Part shown: piece after piece, positions 18,127 through 27,244 of the stretch
Position numbering within the stretch: the first letter of the stretch is position 1
Layout: the number at the start of each line of letters is the position of its first letter
Origin: Dryocola sp032051265
GTDB lineage: Bacteria; Pseudomonadota; Gammaproteobacteria; Enterobacterales; Enterobacteriaceae
Direction: 5' to 3'
Assembly (NCBI GenBank): GCA_032051265.1
Contig: DAMBYU010000004.1
Span: 62,001-126,000 of the forward strand
Length of the DNA stretch: 64,000 bases
Program-made: the position numbers and the translations under genes
The notes under the pieces: generated by a model
Databases searched by the model: none
The model's input: only the letters and a program-made list of their open reading frames with translations
What the model was told of the DNA's origin: nothing

Positions 18127-18828
18127 TCAGACGGGTAAATCTATCAGTAATGCACGCAGCGGGGTATCGGCGACCAGCGTAATGTTAGCCTCGTCACGGA
18201 TAAACGCGCCGTCGCCGCAGGTCAGCCCTTCTTTTTCTTCCGTATGCGTTACGGCATGAACCGTACCGTGAATGGACTGTAAATAGGCTCGCGGCCCGTG
18301 GAGCTGAAAATTCAGCTCTTCGCCTTTTTCCAGCTCAATATGATGGATCCACACCTGCTGACGCAGCTGCAGGCTCCCTTTACTGCCGTCTGGCGAGGCG
18401 ATTAACTGCCGGGCCACGTCGGCAATGTCGATTTTTTGCACCAGCGCATTTTCCCGTTCAGGACAGGCGTCCAGCCAGATTTGCAGGCGTGTCAGCGATT
18501 TCTCTTTACTGAGGTTATGCTCGCTGTAGCTAACGCCCGGCTGCGTGGAAAGCAGCAGCGCCTCCCCGGCTCTGGCCTGCACGTTATTACCTTCGCTGTC
18601 GCGGTATCCCGCTTCACCTTCCAGGATCAGGTTCAGGATATCGACCTTCGGGTAAGTGCGTGGCTGGAATGACGCGCCGGGCGCTAATACTTCCTGGTTG
18701 AGAACACGCAAAGAGGCATAGCCCAGCAATGTTGGGTCGAAATAGTGTCCAAAGGAAAACGTATAGCGCGCCTGCAGCCACCCGTAGTCCGCTTTTCCGC
18801 ATTGTTTGGCAGTTCTTGGCGTAATCAT
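18127..18828 (-). CDS. yhaK: YhaK, pirin-like bicupin
   Basis: Cytoplasmic pirin-family bicupin of 233 residues, collinear with E. coli YhaK (MITPRTAKQCGKADYGWLQ, TFSFGHYFDP). E. coli YhaK lacks the metal ligands of canonical pirins and is reported to respond to nitrosative/oxidative stress through reactive Cys residues. Divergent from yhaJ with about 100 bases between them. Confidence 0.94.
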   Translation of the reverse strand: MITPRTAKQCGKADYGWLQARYTFSFGHYFDPTLLGYASLRVLNQEVLAPGASFQPRTYPKVDILNLILEGEAGYRDSEGNNVQARAGEALLLSTQPGVSYSEHNLSKEKSLTRLQIWLDACPERENALVQKIDIADVARQLIASPDGSKGSLQLRQQVWIHHIELEKGEELNFQLHGPRAYLQSIHGTVHAVTHTEEKEGLTCGDGAFIRDEANITLVADTPLRALLIDLPV

Positions 18829-18932
18829 ATTCTTGACCTCTTTTTACACTCAACCCATGGTAAAGGCCTGGACGATGCATTGTTAGCCAGTTAATCTGCT
18901 CGGTATGTTCAAATTTCCTGAATGAGAACGAG

Positions 18933-19823
18933 ATGGCTAAAGAGAGAGCATTGACGCTTGAGGCGTTAAGAGTAATGGACGCAATTGACCGGCGCGGTAG
19001 CTTTGCCGCAGCGGCGGATGAGCTGGGGCGCGTTCCCTCAGCGTTAAGTTACACCATGCAAAAATTAGAAGAAGAGCTGGATGTCGTATTGTTCGACCGC
19101 TCCGGCCACCGCACAAAGTTTACCAACGTCGGACGCATGTTGCTTGAGCGCGGACGCGTGCTGCTGGAAGCGGCTGATAAACTCACGACGGATGCCGAAG
19201 CGCTGGCGCGCGGCTGGGAAACCCATTTGACTATCGTCACCGAAGCGCTGGTACCTACGGCCCGCCTGTTCCCGCTGATTGATAAACTGGCCGTTAAAGC
19301 CGATACCCAGCTTTCTGTCATCACCGAAGTGCTGGCCGGGGCGTGGGAACGCCTTGAGCAGGGCAGAGCGGACATTGTGATCGCGCCGGATATGCATTTC
19401 CGTTCATCATCAGAGATTAATTCACGCAAGCTCTACACGGTGATGAATGTCTATGTCGCCGCGCCCGACCATCCTATTCATAGCGAACCGGAGCCGTTAT
19501 CCGAAGTGACGCGCGTGAAATATCGCGGTATTGCGGTGGCGGATACCGCACGTGAACGCCCGGTATTAACGGTACAGCTGCTGGATAAGCAGCCGCGCCT
19601 TACCGTGAGCACTATCGAAGATAAACGCCAGGCGTTGTTGTCAGGGCTTGGCGTGGCGACTATGCCTTACCCGCTGGTGGAGCAGGACATCGCCGAAGGA
19701 AGGCTGCGCGTGGTTAGCCCCGAATACACTAACGAAATAGATATAATTATGGCGTGGCGGCGCGACAGCATGGGTGAGGCAAAAGCCTGGTGCCTGCGAG
19801 AGATACCGAAGCTGCTGAAATAG
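18933..19823 (+). CDS. yhaJ: YhaJ, LysR-type regulator
   Basis: LysR-family activator of 296 residues: winged HTH at residues 5-65 (LEALRVMDAIDRRGSFAAAADEL, ALSYTMQKLEEEL) and a periplasmic-binding-like effector domain. In E. coli YhaJ activates yqjF in response to hydroxylated aromatics such as breakdown products of dinitrotoluene; yqjF lies 2 kb away here. It is divergent from yhaK. Confidence 0.94.
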   Translation: MAKERALTLEALRVMDAIDRRGSFAAAADELGRVPSALSYTMQKLEEELDVVLFDRSGHRTKFTNVGRMLLERGRVLLEAADKLTTDAEALARGWETHLTIVTEALVPTARLFPLIDKLAVKADTQLSVITEVLAGAWERLEQGRADIVIAPDMHFRSSSEINSRKLYTVMNVYVAAPDHPIHSEPEPLSEVTRVKYRGIAVADTARERPVLTVQLLDKQPRLTVSTIEDKRQALLSGLGVATMPYPLVEQDIAEGRLRVVSPEYTNEIDIIMAWRRDSMGEAKAWCLREIPKLLK

Positions 19824-19868
19824 TCAGGACGCTCTCATCCTGACGCCGGGGTGAGGGTGCAAGGATTT

Positions 19869-19887
19869 CCCTCTCCTGGGGAGAGGG
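19869..19887. repeat. CCCTCTCC hairpin, dispersed repeat type
   Basis: Perfect 8-bp stem CCCTCTCC/GGAGAGGG with a 3-base loop between yhaJ and yhaH. A close relative with a 9-bp stem is at 32782-32804. Both are in intergenic DNA, consistent with a small interspersed palindromic element. Confidence 0.55.
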
Positions 19888-19904
19888 GCGAGGTAAGAAG
19901 GTAA

Positions 19905-20288
19905 TTACTCGCTGACTAAACGGGCATCCATGGCTTTCGGGTCGGAGCCAAACTTATTCGCGCCCGGCGTACCGTTCTGACAGTTAAACACCAGAATCAC
20001 CAGCCAGCCAACAATCGGGATCAGCAGCAGCAACAGCCACCACGCAGAACGATCGGTGTCGTGCAGACGGCGGAACTGGACGGCCCAGTACGGCAGGAAA
20101 ATAAGCACGCCGTAAATCGTCGTCAGCGCGCCTTCATCTTCTGCAATCCGCAGCCCCAGCATCTTATCCAGAATGCTTAATACGCCGGTCAACACCAGGT
20201 TGACGAGGATAAAAATCCAGTATTCTTTGCGGCGCGCACGCCCGCCAAAACCAATATAATTCCGTAATACCTTGAGATACCAGTCCAT
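19905..20288 (-). CDS. yhaH: YhaH, DUF805 inner-membrane protein
   Basis: DUF805 membrane protein of 127 residues with three to four helices and the family signature FRRLHDTDRSAWWLL. The start MDWYLKVLRNYIGFGGRARRKEYW at 20288 matches E. coli YhaH. E. coli has yhaI between yhaH and yhaJ; it is absent here. Function unknown. Confidence 0.93.
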   Translation of the reverse strand: MDWYLKVLRNYIGFGGRARRKEYWIFILVNLVLTGVLSILDKMLGLRIAEDEGALTTIYGVLIFLPYWAVQFRRLHDTDRSAWWLLLLLIPIVGWLVILVFNCQNGTPGANKFGSDPKAMDARLVSE

Positions 20289-20389
20289 ATGCGGCCTGCC
20301 TTGGTTAATCTTCAATCTCTTGATCTTTAAGCGTTCCTTTCAAGAATAGCCGTGAATGGCCGCGGCGTAAATCATCAGCTTCAGGAATA

Positions 20390-21385
20390 TTATTGACCGC
20401 TTTTAAAGCGGACATCGCGTCCATGCGGCTCATCAAGATCCTGCGCAGGCCCGATGGAGATAATGCCGGTCGGATTGATGGTTTTATGGCTGCGATAATA
20501 GTGGTTACGGATATGCGGCAGGCTGACGGTTTCCGCGACGCCCGGCATCTGGTAAATATCCCGCAAAAAGCCGTAGAGATTCGGGTAATCGCTGATGCGG
20601 TGTTTATCACATTTGAAATGGGTAACGTAAACCGGATCAAAGCGTACAAGCGTGGTCCACAGGCGGATATCTGCTTCTGTCAGACGATCGCCGGTAAGGT
20701 AACGATGTTTATCGAGGATCTGCTCCAGGCGCGCCAGCGACTCGAACACTTTTCCCACGGCTTCATCGTAGGCTTCTTGCGAAGTGGCAAATCCGGTTTT
20801 GTATACGCCGTTGTTGACCGTGTCGTAAATCCAGCCGTTGAGCTCATCAATCTGGCCGCGTAGCTCCGGTGGATAATAGTCCCCGGCACGGGCCCCCTGT
20901 GCATCGAAGGCTGTATTGAGCATGCGGATAATTTCCGCAGATTCATTGCTGACGATGGTCTGCGTTTTCTTATCCCACAGCACGGGAACGGTAACGCGTC
21001 CTGTATATTCGGCATCGGCCTGCAGATAAAGCTGATAGAGGTACTCGTGCTGATAAAGCCCGTCGCCGGTGGCATCAGGAAAATCATCGTCGAACGTCCA
21101 GCCATCCTGCAACATCAGAGGGTGAACAACGGAGACGGAGATGAAAGATTCCAGCCCCTTCAGGGCGCGCATAATCAGGGTACGGTGCGCCCACGGGCAG
21201 GCGAGAGAAACATACAGATGGTAGCGATCCTTCTCGGCGGCAAAACCACCTTTGCCCGTTGGACCCGGTTCGCCATCGGCGGTCAGCCAGTTGCGGAAGG
21301 CGGACTCAGAACGTTTAAAGCGCCCACCGGTGGATTTGGTGTCATACCAGGTATCGTGCCAGACGCCGTCAATTAGCTGTCCCAT
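20390..21385 (-). CDS. yqjG: YqjG, glutathionyl-hydroquinone reductase
   Basis: Xi-class glutathione transferase (331 residues) that reduces glutathionyl-hydroquinones. The catalytic Cys63 is in the Cys-Pro motif VSLACPWAHRT; the thioredoxin-like part is followed by an all-helical domain (LIRFDPVYVTHFKCDKHRI). Its function fits YhaJ, which senses hydroxylated aromatics, and its neighbour yqjF. Confidence 0.95.
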   Translation of the reverse strand: MGQLIDGVWHDTWYDTKSTGGRFKRSESAFRNWLTADGEPGPTGKGGFAAEKDRYHLYVSLACPWAHRTLIMRALKGLESFISVSVVHPLMLQDGWTFDDDFPDATGDGLYQHEYLYQLYLQADAEYTGRVTVPVLWDKKTQTIVSNESAEIIRMLNTAFDAQGARAGDYYPPELRGQIDELNGWIYDTVNNGVYKTGFATSQEAYDEAVGKVFESLARLEQILDKHRYLTGDRLTEADIRLWTTLVRFDPVYVTHFKCDKHRISDYPNLYGFLRDIYQMPGVAETVSLPHIRNHYYRSHKTINPTGIISIGPAQDLDEPHGRDVRFKSGQ

Positions 21386-21426
21386 GCTGCTCTCCTTTCA
21401 TTGAGTGGGCAAAACATACATAAAAA

Positions 21427-21449
21427 AAACGAAGGCGATGCCTTCGTTT
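21427..21449 (-). terminator. Terminator downstream of yqjF
   Basis: 10-bp stem AAACGAAGGC/GCCTTCGTTT with a 3-base loop; on the minus strand it continues into a T-run. It ends the yqjF transcript before yqjG. Confidence 0.8.
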
Positions 21450-21472
21450 GATTGTTATTCAGTATAGAACCC

Positions 21473-21865
21473 TTACCACTTTTTATTCAGCATGCGGTCG
21501 ATGCTGTAAGCGCCAGGTCCGAAGATGGCCAGCAGCAGGTAGCCGCCTGCGATGGTGAAGTTCTTCATGAACATCACGGAGTTCGGGCCCTGAGTAAAGT
21601 CACTGTGGAACAGGAAGGCGGTCAGCAGGGTAAACACCGCGGTAATGATGGCGGTAGTGCGGGTCAGGAAGCCGAAAAGAATCGCCAGCCCGCCGCCGAA
21701 CTCCAGCAAAATGGTCAACGGCAGCAGGAACCCCGGCACGCCCATGGCTTCCATATATTGTTGCGTGCCGGCATAGCCGGTAATTTTGCCCCAGCCTGCC
21801 ACAATAAACAGCACAGGCATCAGGATACGAGCTAACAGTACGCCAGCATCATCTAATTTTTTCAT
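21473..21865 (-). CDS. yqjF: YqjF, DoxX-family membrane protein
   Basis: DoxX-family inner-membrane protein of 130 residues with four helices (LLARILMPVLFIVAGWGKI; LTILLEFGGGLAILFGF). Start MKKLDDAGVLLARIL at 21865 matches E. coli. In E. coli its promoter is switched on by YhaJ with dinitrotoluene metabolites. Its biochemical role is probably quinone-related redox, which is inference. Confidence 0.93.
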   Translation of the reverse strand: MKKLDDAGVLLARILMPVLFIVAGWGKITGYAGTQQYMEAMGVPGFLLPLTILLEFGGGLAILFGFLTRTTAIITAVFTLLTAFLFHSDFTQGPNSVMFMKNFTIAGGYLLLAIFGPGAYSIDRMLNKKW

Positions 21866-22050
21866 TTTACTCTCCAACGATTTTTAAATGGACGCTATCA
21901 GCCCATGGATTTATGTCTTAGCATTTTCCGTCAGTTACCGGCGTCTGCTGTTGTTGGAGAGGATAATAGACCTGGCGGTAAGAGATTGTTAGCCAGAAAA
22001 GCTGTCAATGTTCTTCAAATATATTGAGTAATGATTTTTACGCAAAAAAA

Positions 22051-22072
22051 ATGCCGCCCGGCAGGACGGCAT
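22051..22072 (-). terminator. Terminator downstream of yqjK
   Basis: ATGCCG/CGGCAT stem with an internal G/C extension, followed on the minus strand by eight T. It ends the yqjC-side transcript after yqjK. Confidence 0.85.
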
Positions 22073-22077
22073 CTGGT

Positions 22078-22368
22078 TTAGCGCGTCTGTTGCGCCACGG
22101 TACTGCGTATCAGTCGCCAGGCGCTCCATGCCCCGAACCCACGTTTGGTCCAGCGCATTAAAAAGCTAGGATGGCGCACGGTCCAGATAGCCATGATGCT
22201 GCTTGCAACTAATGCATAGCTGCGCAGGCTCAGCAGCGTATGCCAGCCGCGATCGTAAGCACCGGTCGCTTCCAGCCAGTCACGTTTGCCTGCGCTCAGA
22301 TCCAGCCTTTGCTGCTGGATACGGCTCAGTAAAAGTGCTTTTCGCTTGTCGCGTTCGCGGTTGCTCAT
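22078..22368 (-). CDS. yqjK: YqjK-like protein
   Basis: A 96-residue basic protein with an N-terminal charged helix (RERDKRKALLLSRIQQQRLDL) and a weak C-terminal membrane segment. It overlaps the yqjE stop by ATGA and forms the last gene of yqjD-yqjE-yqjK, the order found in E. coli. Function unknown. Confidence 0.92.
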   Translation of the reverse strand: MSNRERDKRKALLLSRIQQQRLDLSAGKRDWLEATGAYDRGWHTLLSLRSYALVASSIMAIWTVRHPSFLMRWTKRGFGAWSAWRLIRSTVAQQTR

Positions 22369-22763
22369 GACTTATCGTTCTCCAGCAGCTCACGGTCGTT
22401 TTCCAGCTCACGGCGTGTATGGCGCAGCAGAGTTGACTGGCGGGATTTGTGAAGCGTCCAGATAGCGCCAATTAGCGCCAGCGCCAGCAACACAACCGTT
22501 GTGGCAATCATCGCGTTGAGGCGATATTGCGGATCGACCGCCCAGATAACCAGCACCATCAGACTCATTAGCCCGAAGGCTGCAAACAGCATGGTTAGTC
22601 CAAGCATAAGCAGCAGCTGAATAAGATGCGCTTTCTCTTCTTCCAGCTCCACCACCGCGAGACGTACGCGAGTTTCCACCATGCCGACGATGACGGTGAC
22701 CAGACGCTGGCCGATACCTAGGACCCCTTTACCCGGCCCCTGGGCTTGACGGGAATCAGCCAT
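22365..22763 (-). CDS. yqjE: YqjE, phage-holin-like superfamily membrane protein
   Basis: Inner-membrane protein of 132 residues with two hydrophobic helices (LIQLLLMLGLTMLFAAFGLM; MIATTVVLLALALIGAIW) and charged ends. Start MADSRQAQGPGKGVLGIGQR at 22763 matches E. coli. It begins 2 bases after the yqjD stop. Confidence 0.93.
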   Translation of the reverse strand: MADSRQAQGPGKGVLGIGQRLVTVIVGMVETRVRLAVVELEEEKAHLIQLLLMLGLTMLFAAFGLMSLMVLVIWAVDPQYRLNAMIATTVVLLALALIGAIWTLHKSRQSTLLRHTRRELENDRELLENDKS

Positions 22764-22765
22764 AA

Positions 22766-23071
22766 TCAGCGACGCGTCAGCAGAACGCCCAGCACGACGC
22801 CAATCGCCGCACCGATACCAACGCCAGTCCATGGGTTTTCACGCACGTAATCCTCCGCTTTAGCCGCTGCTTCACGCGTTTGTTTCGCAATAACATCGCT
22901 GGTCTCGCCCAGGCGATAACGGCTCTCTTTGAGCGCCTTTTCCGCCTTGCCGCGCAGTTTTTCCAGCTCGCCTTTCGACTTATCCGTCGATGCGCTCAGC
23001 ACCTCTTCAAGGGTATCTGCCAGGGATTTCAACTCAGCGCGTAAATGTTCTGATGTAGTATCTTTTGACAT
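22766..23071 (-). CDS. yqjD: YqjD, membrane-anchored ribosome-binding protein
   Basis: DUF883/ElaB-YqjD family, 101 residues: charged coiled-coil N-terminus and a C-terminal tail anchor (GVGIGAAIGVVLGVLLTRR). In E. coli YqjD binds stationary-phase ribosomes at the membrane under RpoS control. First gene of yqjDEK. Confidence 0.94.
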   Translation of the reverse strand: MSKDTTSEHLRAELKSLADTLEEVLSASTDKSKGELEKLRGKAEKALKESRYRLGETSDVIAKQTREAAAKAEDYVRENPWTGVGIGAAIGVVLGVLLTRR

Positions 23072-23109
23072 AGTTCTCTCTCCAGGTGTTTGAGGATAAT
23101 CCTTAAGCC

Positions 23110-23478
23110 TTAGTAATCACGCGCTTCTAACGTTTTCAGCTCGTGTTCTGCTGCAGATAACTTTTGCTCCCGCTTGCTAATTTTTTCCGGGTCGCCTTTC
23201 TGGCGCGCTTCCTGAAGATCCGCTTTACGTTCGGCGATCTCTTCTTTTTGTTCGTTGATTTTTTTCTGATGCTCGGCACGTAAGCCGCTGTCGCTACAGT
23301 TAGCCCGCAGTTCCTTAAGCGCTTTGTTCAGGCCGTCGATGCGGTGCTGATTATGATGTTTTTCCGCATAGCCGATTTCACGTTGGATATCCGCCTCTTT
23401 TTCACCGCACAGCGATGCAGCCTGCGTGGCGGAGGTTAGTGATAACAAAGCGATAGCCAGTACGGTACGGTAATTCAT
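23110..23478 (-). CDS. yqjC: YqjC, DUF1090 periplasmic protein
   Basis: Secreted protein of 122 residues with a signal peptide (MNYRTVLAIALLSLTSATQA) and a long Lys/Glu-rich helical region. Two Cys remain in the mature part. The start at 23478 is set by the signal peptide and family; 50 upstream codons are not conserved. Confidence 0.92.
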   Translation of the reverse strand: MNYRTVLAIALLSLTSATQAASLCGEKEADIQREIGYAEKHHNQHRIDGLNKALKELRANCSDSGLRAEHQKKINEQKEEIAERKADLQEARQKGDPEKISKREQKLSAAEHELKTLEARDY

Positions 23479-23649
23479 GATAGTGACCTTCCATTGTGTT
23501 TGAGTGTAATGGCCGCAAAGCCTGACACTCAGAGTCCAGTAGTGCTGATAAAGACGCTGATTTCTGATGGTTAATGCAAACTCAAGCATAGTCAGGAATT
23601 GGGTAAAACCCCAATTCCTGCTTAACAAATTAAGAATTCTGGAGAAGGG

Positions 23650-24027
23650 TTAGCCTATGCGATCGCCCTGGGCGCGCAGGCGTGACAGCCAGCTGCTGGC
23701 GCCGTTATCGTCATCGTGCTGGGCAATAACGTAGCCATGCGGCAGCGTTTTATAGAGCACCGCTTTGGCGGCTTCACTCTGCGCGCTGGAGTCAAACTTA
23801 ATTAATAACGAGTCGTTCTCCGGCGTAATGCTGTTAAAGCGAATGCCGTTGGCGTCCAGATGATGCCAGACAAAAAAACCATCGGGCATACTGATGCCCT
23901 GCTGGCTGGCGCGGATTTGCAGGGTGGATTCGGTTCTTTGCATACCGGACCACACAAGGCACGCGCTTGCAGCAAGGCAGACGAACAGCGCCGCCACCTG
24001 CAGGCGACGCGTAAATTCTATTTTCAT
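23650..24027 (-). CDS. mzrA: MzrA, modulator of EnvZ/OmpR
   Basis: Bitopic inner-membrane protein of 125 residues that in E. coli binds EnvZ and links it to the Cpx response. Membrane helix at about residues 11-31. The start MKIEFTRRLQ at 24027 is 10 bases after the yqjA stop, so the pair is an operon as in E. coli. Confidence 0.92.
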   Translation of the reverse strand: MKIEFTRRLQVAALFVCLAASACLVWSGMQRTESTLQIRASQQGISMPDGFFVWHHLDANGIRFNSITPENDSLLIKFDSSAQSEAAKAVLYKTLPHGYVIAQHDDDNGASSWLSRLRAQGDRIG

Positions 24028-24037
24028 GGTTATTCCT

Positions 24038-24700
24038 CTAGCCGCGGTTACCGTATTTCTTACGCCAAAGCACAATTAACGAACCGATCAGACCAAACAC
24101 CAGCAGCACAACGGGCAGCAGCATCAGGCAGGACATCAAGGCATCTTCATACTTCAGGAACACCGGCGTTTTGCCGAGTAAATAGCCCAGCGTGGTGAGG
24201 ATCAACACCCACAGCAGGCCGCTCATCCAGTTGAAAAACTGAAAGCGCGCATTATTCAGACCAGATATACCGGCAATAGTTGGCAGCAGGGTACGAACAA
24301 AAGCAATAAATCTGCCGATCAGCAGCGCGGAGAGGCCATGTTTATGGAAAAGATTATGCGCGCGTTGGTGATAATGGGAGGGAAGGTGCGAAAGCCAGTT
24401 TTGTACGATGCGCGTATTTCCGAGCCAGCGCCCCTGAATGTAGCTGAGCCAGCAGCCCAGACTTGCTGCGACCGTCAGTAAAATAACGGTTTCTGGAAAA
24501 CCCATCGCGCCTTTAGCGATCAGCACGCCCACTAACACTAAAAGACTGTCACCCGGCAGAAAAGCGGCTGGAAGTAATCCATTTTCCAGAAAGAGAATCA
24601 TGAACAAGACAAAATAGAGCATGCCAATCATCCCAGGATTAGCAAGTGTTTCAAAATCCTGGCTCCACAGAGCGTTAAGCAGTTGCGTCAAAAGTTCCAT
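24038..24700 (-). CDS. yqjA: YqjA, DedA-family membrane protein
   Basis: DedA/SNARE-associated family, 220 residues, four or more helices, with the conserved acidic residue in LENGLLPAAFLPGDSLLV and the Arg-containing RFIAFVRTLLPTIAG motif. In E. coli it supports proton-dependent transport and alkaline tolerance with YghB. First gene of yqjA-mzrA. Confidence 0.95.
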   Translation of the reverse strand: MELLTQLLNALWSQDFETLANPGMIGMLYFVLFMILFLENGLLPAAFLPGDSLLVLVGVLIAKGAMGFPETVILLTVAASLGCWLSYIQGRWLGNTRIVQNWLSHLPSHYHQRAHNLFHKHGLSALLIGRFIAFVRTLLPTIAGISGLNNARFQFFNWMSGLLWVLILTTLGYLLGKTPVFLKYEDALMSCLMLLPVVLLVFGLIGSLIVLWRKKYGNRG

Positions 24701-25035
24701 TCAGTATTCCTGGCACATCGATTAAGGTCGCCGGTTTAAATCGGGTCGGAGAAGTTTAACGGCACTATCAGAATTTTTATTAAGCCGTCCGCGCCCACAG
24801 CCTGATGAAAGCGTATCGCCACCGTTCCGTGTGAATGCGATATAGCCCGGTGGAGGGTAAGTGAGCCTTCACCGACAGTGAAATTACGTCTAATTGTAAC
24901 AAAGCCATGCGTAATGCGTCACAGTATTTATGCTTTGTTGAGGATTGATTTTGCTTACCGCAGGAGAGGCTGGCGAGGGTATTTACAAACGCTGACACTA
25001 TTGGTCGGTTTGCTTACCCCCGGCGAGGAAAATGA
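24701..25035. other. Intergenic region yqjA-exuR, no gene seen
   Basis: 335 bases upstream of yqjA and downstream of exuR. It should hold the yqjA promoter. I found no convincing -10/-35 pair, CpxR box or hairpin. A 72-codon open frame on the minus strand has no family features. Confidence 0.5.
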
Positions 25036-25812
25036 CTATTTTTGACCGTTTGCCGCAGTATCGAGATGAACGACCGGATTTTCTGCAAACAGGTAACGGT
25101 CGGCGTTGAATTCGAAATCATCGCTGGTAGCGTTAAACAACATCTGCTTGGTGTTTTCAAGGTGCTGCCACATAGCGACTTTCGCTGCATGCGGGTCTTT
25201 GCGAATCAGCGCCTTAAGGATGTTATCGTGATCGTCGCACCAGTTATCGACCGTGCGCTTATCAATATGTTCGTGGAGTTTTTGCCAGTAGGGGTTATGA
25301 ATACGCTGACTCCACATTTTCTCAACGATTGCCGCCAGCGCGCTGTTCTGCGTAGCAAGGGCCACCTGAATATGGAAATTGAGATCCCACTCTGAATCAC
25401 GGAAACTTTCCTCGTTGCGCGCCATTTCCTGAATTTCCATCAGCTTCACAATATCCTGCTTGTTGACCTGAGTGGCCGCGAATTCGGCAATATTGCTCTC
25501 AATAAGCTGGCGCGCCTGCAGCAGTTCAAAGGGACCAAAACTTGCAAATTCGAAGCGCTCATCGGGAATATGGGTATGCTTTGCCTGGCTGGAAATAACA
25601 TGAATGCCCGAACCTTTACGCACCTCAACATAGCCTTCCACTTCCAGCATGATGATCGCTTCGCGCACCACGGTGCGGCTGACGTTCTTCTCTTCAGCAA
25701 TAAAGCGCTCGGCCGGAAGTTTGTCACCGGGCTGATATACGCCATTTTCAATGCGATGTTTGAGCTCAGCGGCCAGTTGCTGATAAAGGCGACGAGGTTC
25801 CATGACTTCCAT
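25036..25812 (-). CDS. exuR: ExuR, GntR-type repressor of hexuronate genes
   Basis: FadR-subfamily GntR regulator, 258 residues: winged HTH in the first 70 residues (YQPGDKLPAERFIAEEKNVSRTVVREAI) and an all-helical FCD effector domain with metal-ligand His residues (LNFHIQVALATQ). It represses exuT and uxaCA in the absence of galacturonate derivatives. Monocistronic, downstream of exuT. Confidence 0.96.
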   Translation of the reverse strand: MEVMEPRRLYQQLAAELKHRIENGVYQPGDKLPAERFIAEEKNVSRTVVREAIIMLEVEGYVEVRKGSGIHVISSQAKHTHIPDERFEFASFGPFELLQARQLIESNIAEFAATQVNKQDIVKLMEIQEMARNEESFRDSEWDLNFHIQVALATQNSALAAIVEKMWSQRIHNPYWQKLHEHIDKRTVDNWCDDHDNILKALIRKDPHAAKVAMWQHLENTKQMLFNATSDDFEFNADRYLFAENPVVHLDTAANGQK

Positions 25813-25843
25813 AAGCGGCTCCGGGAGATACGGCGGGGTACAT

Positions 25844-25861
25844 GATTTGTTATACCACTTT
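25844..25861 (-). promoter_or_regulatory. Probable ExuR/UxuR operator before exuR
   Basis: The minus-strand 18-mer around GTGGTATAAC matches the E. coli ExuR/UxuR palindrome (AAATTGGTATACCAATTT) at 14 of 18 positions by eye. It lies 32 bases upstream of exuR and would give autoregulation. Confidence 0.55.
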
Positions 25862-25904
25862 TCTCAACTTCGCTCCACAGCGCAGAGAGGGGCTGCAATG
25901 GAAA

Positions 25905-25925
25905 AAGCCGCCGTTAAGGCGGCTT
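25905..25925 (-). terminator. Terminator of exuT
   Basis: 8-bp stem AAGCCGCC/GGCGGCTT with a 5-base loop; on the minus strand it runs into TTTTTCC. It lies 18 bases after the exuT stop. Confidence 0.85.
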
Positions 25926-25942
25926 GATGAAGAGGAGCAGGA

Positions 25943-27244
25943 TTAAGGCTGGGTGACAGCCGGGCCCGTGCTGGTTGTATTTATCAGCTCGTTAATCGGT
26001 TGGTTTTTCAGCACGGTCCAGATAACAACCGCACCGAGCAGGTCAAACACGGCGAGGGCTGCGAACAGCGGGCTAAAGCCGAGGGTATCCGCCAGCGCGC
26101 CCACAACCAGAGCAAACAGAGTGCTTGCCGTCCATGCAGCCATACCGGTCAGGCCGTTAGCGGTAGCGACTTCGTTACGACCGAATACGTCTGAAGAGAG
26201 CGTAATCAGCGCGCCGGAAAGCGCCTGGTGAGCAAAGCCGCCGACGCACAGCAGGGCAATCGCCGCATAAGGACTGGTGAACAGACCGATAGTTCCGGGA
26301 CCTATCATCAGCACCGCGCCCAGGGTTACTACCATTTTGCGGGACACAATCAGGTTCACACCAAACCAGCGCTGGAACAGGGGAGGCAGGTAACCGCCGA
26401 GAACGCAGCCGAGGTCGGCGAACAGCATCGGCATCCAGGCGAACATCGCAATGTGTTTTAAGTCAAAGCCATAGACTTTAAACATAAACAGCGGGATCCA
26501 TGCGTTGAATGTGCCCCAGGCTGGTTCCGCCAGGAAACGCGGCAGAGCGATACCCCAGAACTGGCGGTTTTGCACGATCTGCCAGGCAGACATTTTTTTG
26601 CTGTTGTTGACCTGGTGATGTGCTTCCTGGCCGCCAATGATGTACTCGCGTTCCTCTTCGGTTAATTTTTTCTGATCGCGAGGATGTTTGTAGAAGAACA
26701 GCCAGGCCATAGCCCAGGCAAAGCTCAGCACGCCGGAAATCACAAAGGCCATCTGCCAGCTATGCATCAGAATCGCCCATACGACCAGCGGAGGAGCGAT
26801 CATCGCGCCGATAGAGGAGCCGACGTTAAAATAACCTACCGCGATAGAACGCTCTTTTGCCGGGAACCATTCGCTACTGGCTTTCAGGCCGGCCGGGATC
26901 ATCGCCGCTTCTGCGGCACCGACTGCCCCACGCGCTACGGCCAGCCCGCCCCAGCTTCCCGCCAGCGCCGTTGCGCCACAGAAGATGGCCCAGGCGATAG
27001 CGAAGAAGGCATAACCGATTTTTGTACCAAGAACATCAAGCACATAGCCCGCAACAGGCTGCATGATGGTGTAGCAGGCCGAATAGGCCGCGATAATATA
27101 AGAATATTGCTGAGTGGAGATGTGCAACTCCTGCATCAGCGTCGGTGCGGCAGCGGCCACGGTATTACGAGTAAGATAGCCCAGCACGGTGCCCATTGTT
27201 ACGAGCGCAATCATGTACCAGCGCAAGCCTTTGATCTTTCGCAT
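25943..27244 (-). CDS. exuT: ExuT, hexuronate transporter
   Basis: MFS permease (anion:cation symporter family) for galacturonate and glucuronate, 433 residues with twelve predicted helices. The first helix region GLRWYMIALVTMGTVLGYLTRN and the loop WFPAKERSIAVGYFNVGSSIG are as in E. coli. The start MRKIKGLRWYM at 27244 is the family start. It is divergent from uxaC across a 486-base regulatory region. Confidence 0.96.
   Translation of the reverse strand: MRKIKGLRWYMIALVTMGTVLGYLTRNTVAAAAPTLMQELHISTQQYSYIIAAYSACYTIMQPVAGYVLDVLGTKIGYAFFAIAWAIFCGATALAGSWGGLAVARGAVGAAEAAMIPAGLKASSEWFPAKERSIAVGYFNVGSSIGAMIAPPLVVWAILMHSWQMAFVISGVLSFAWAMAWLFFYKHPRDQKKLTEEEREYIIGGQEAHHQVNNSKKMSAWQIVQNRQFWGIALPRFLAEPAWGTFNAWIPLFMFKVYGFDLKHIAMFAWMPMLFADLGCVLGGYLPPLFQRWFGVNLIVSRKMVVTLGAVLMIGPGTIGLFTSPYAAIALLCVGGFAHQALSGALITLSSDVFGRNEVATANGLTGMAAWTASTLFALVVGALADTLGFSPLFAALAVFDLLGAVVIWTVLKNQPINELINTTSTGPAVTQP

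Noticed and set aside
24780..24998. 72-codon minus-strand frame upstream of yqjA
   Set aside because: No start signal or family; likely chance frame in regulatory DNA.
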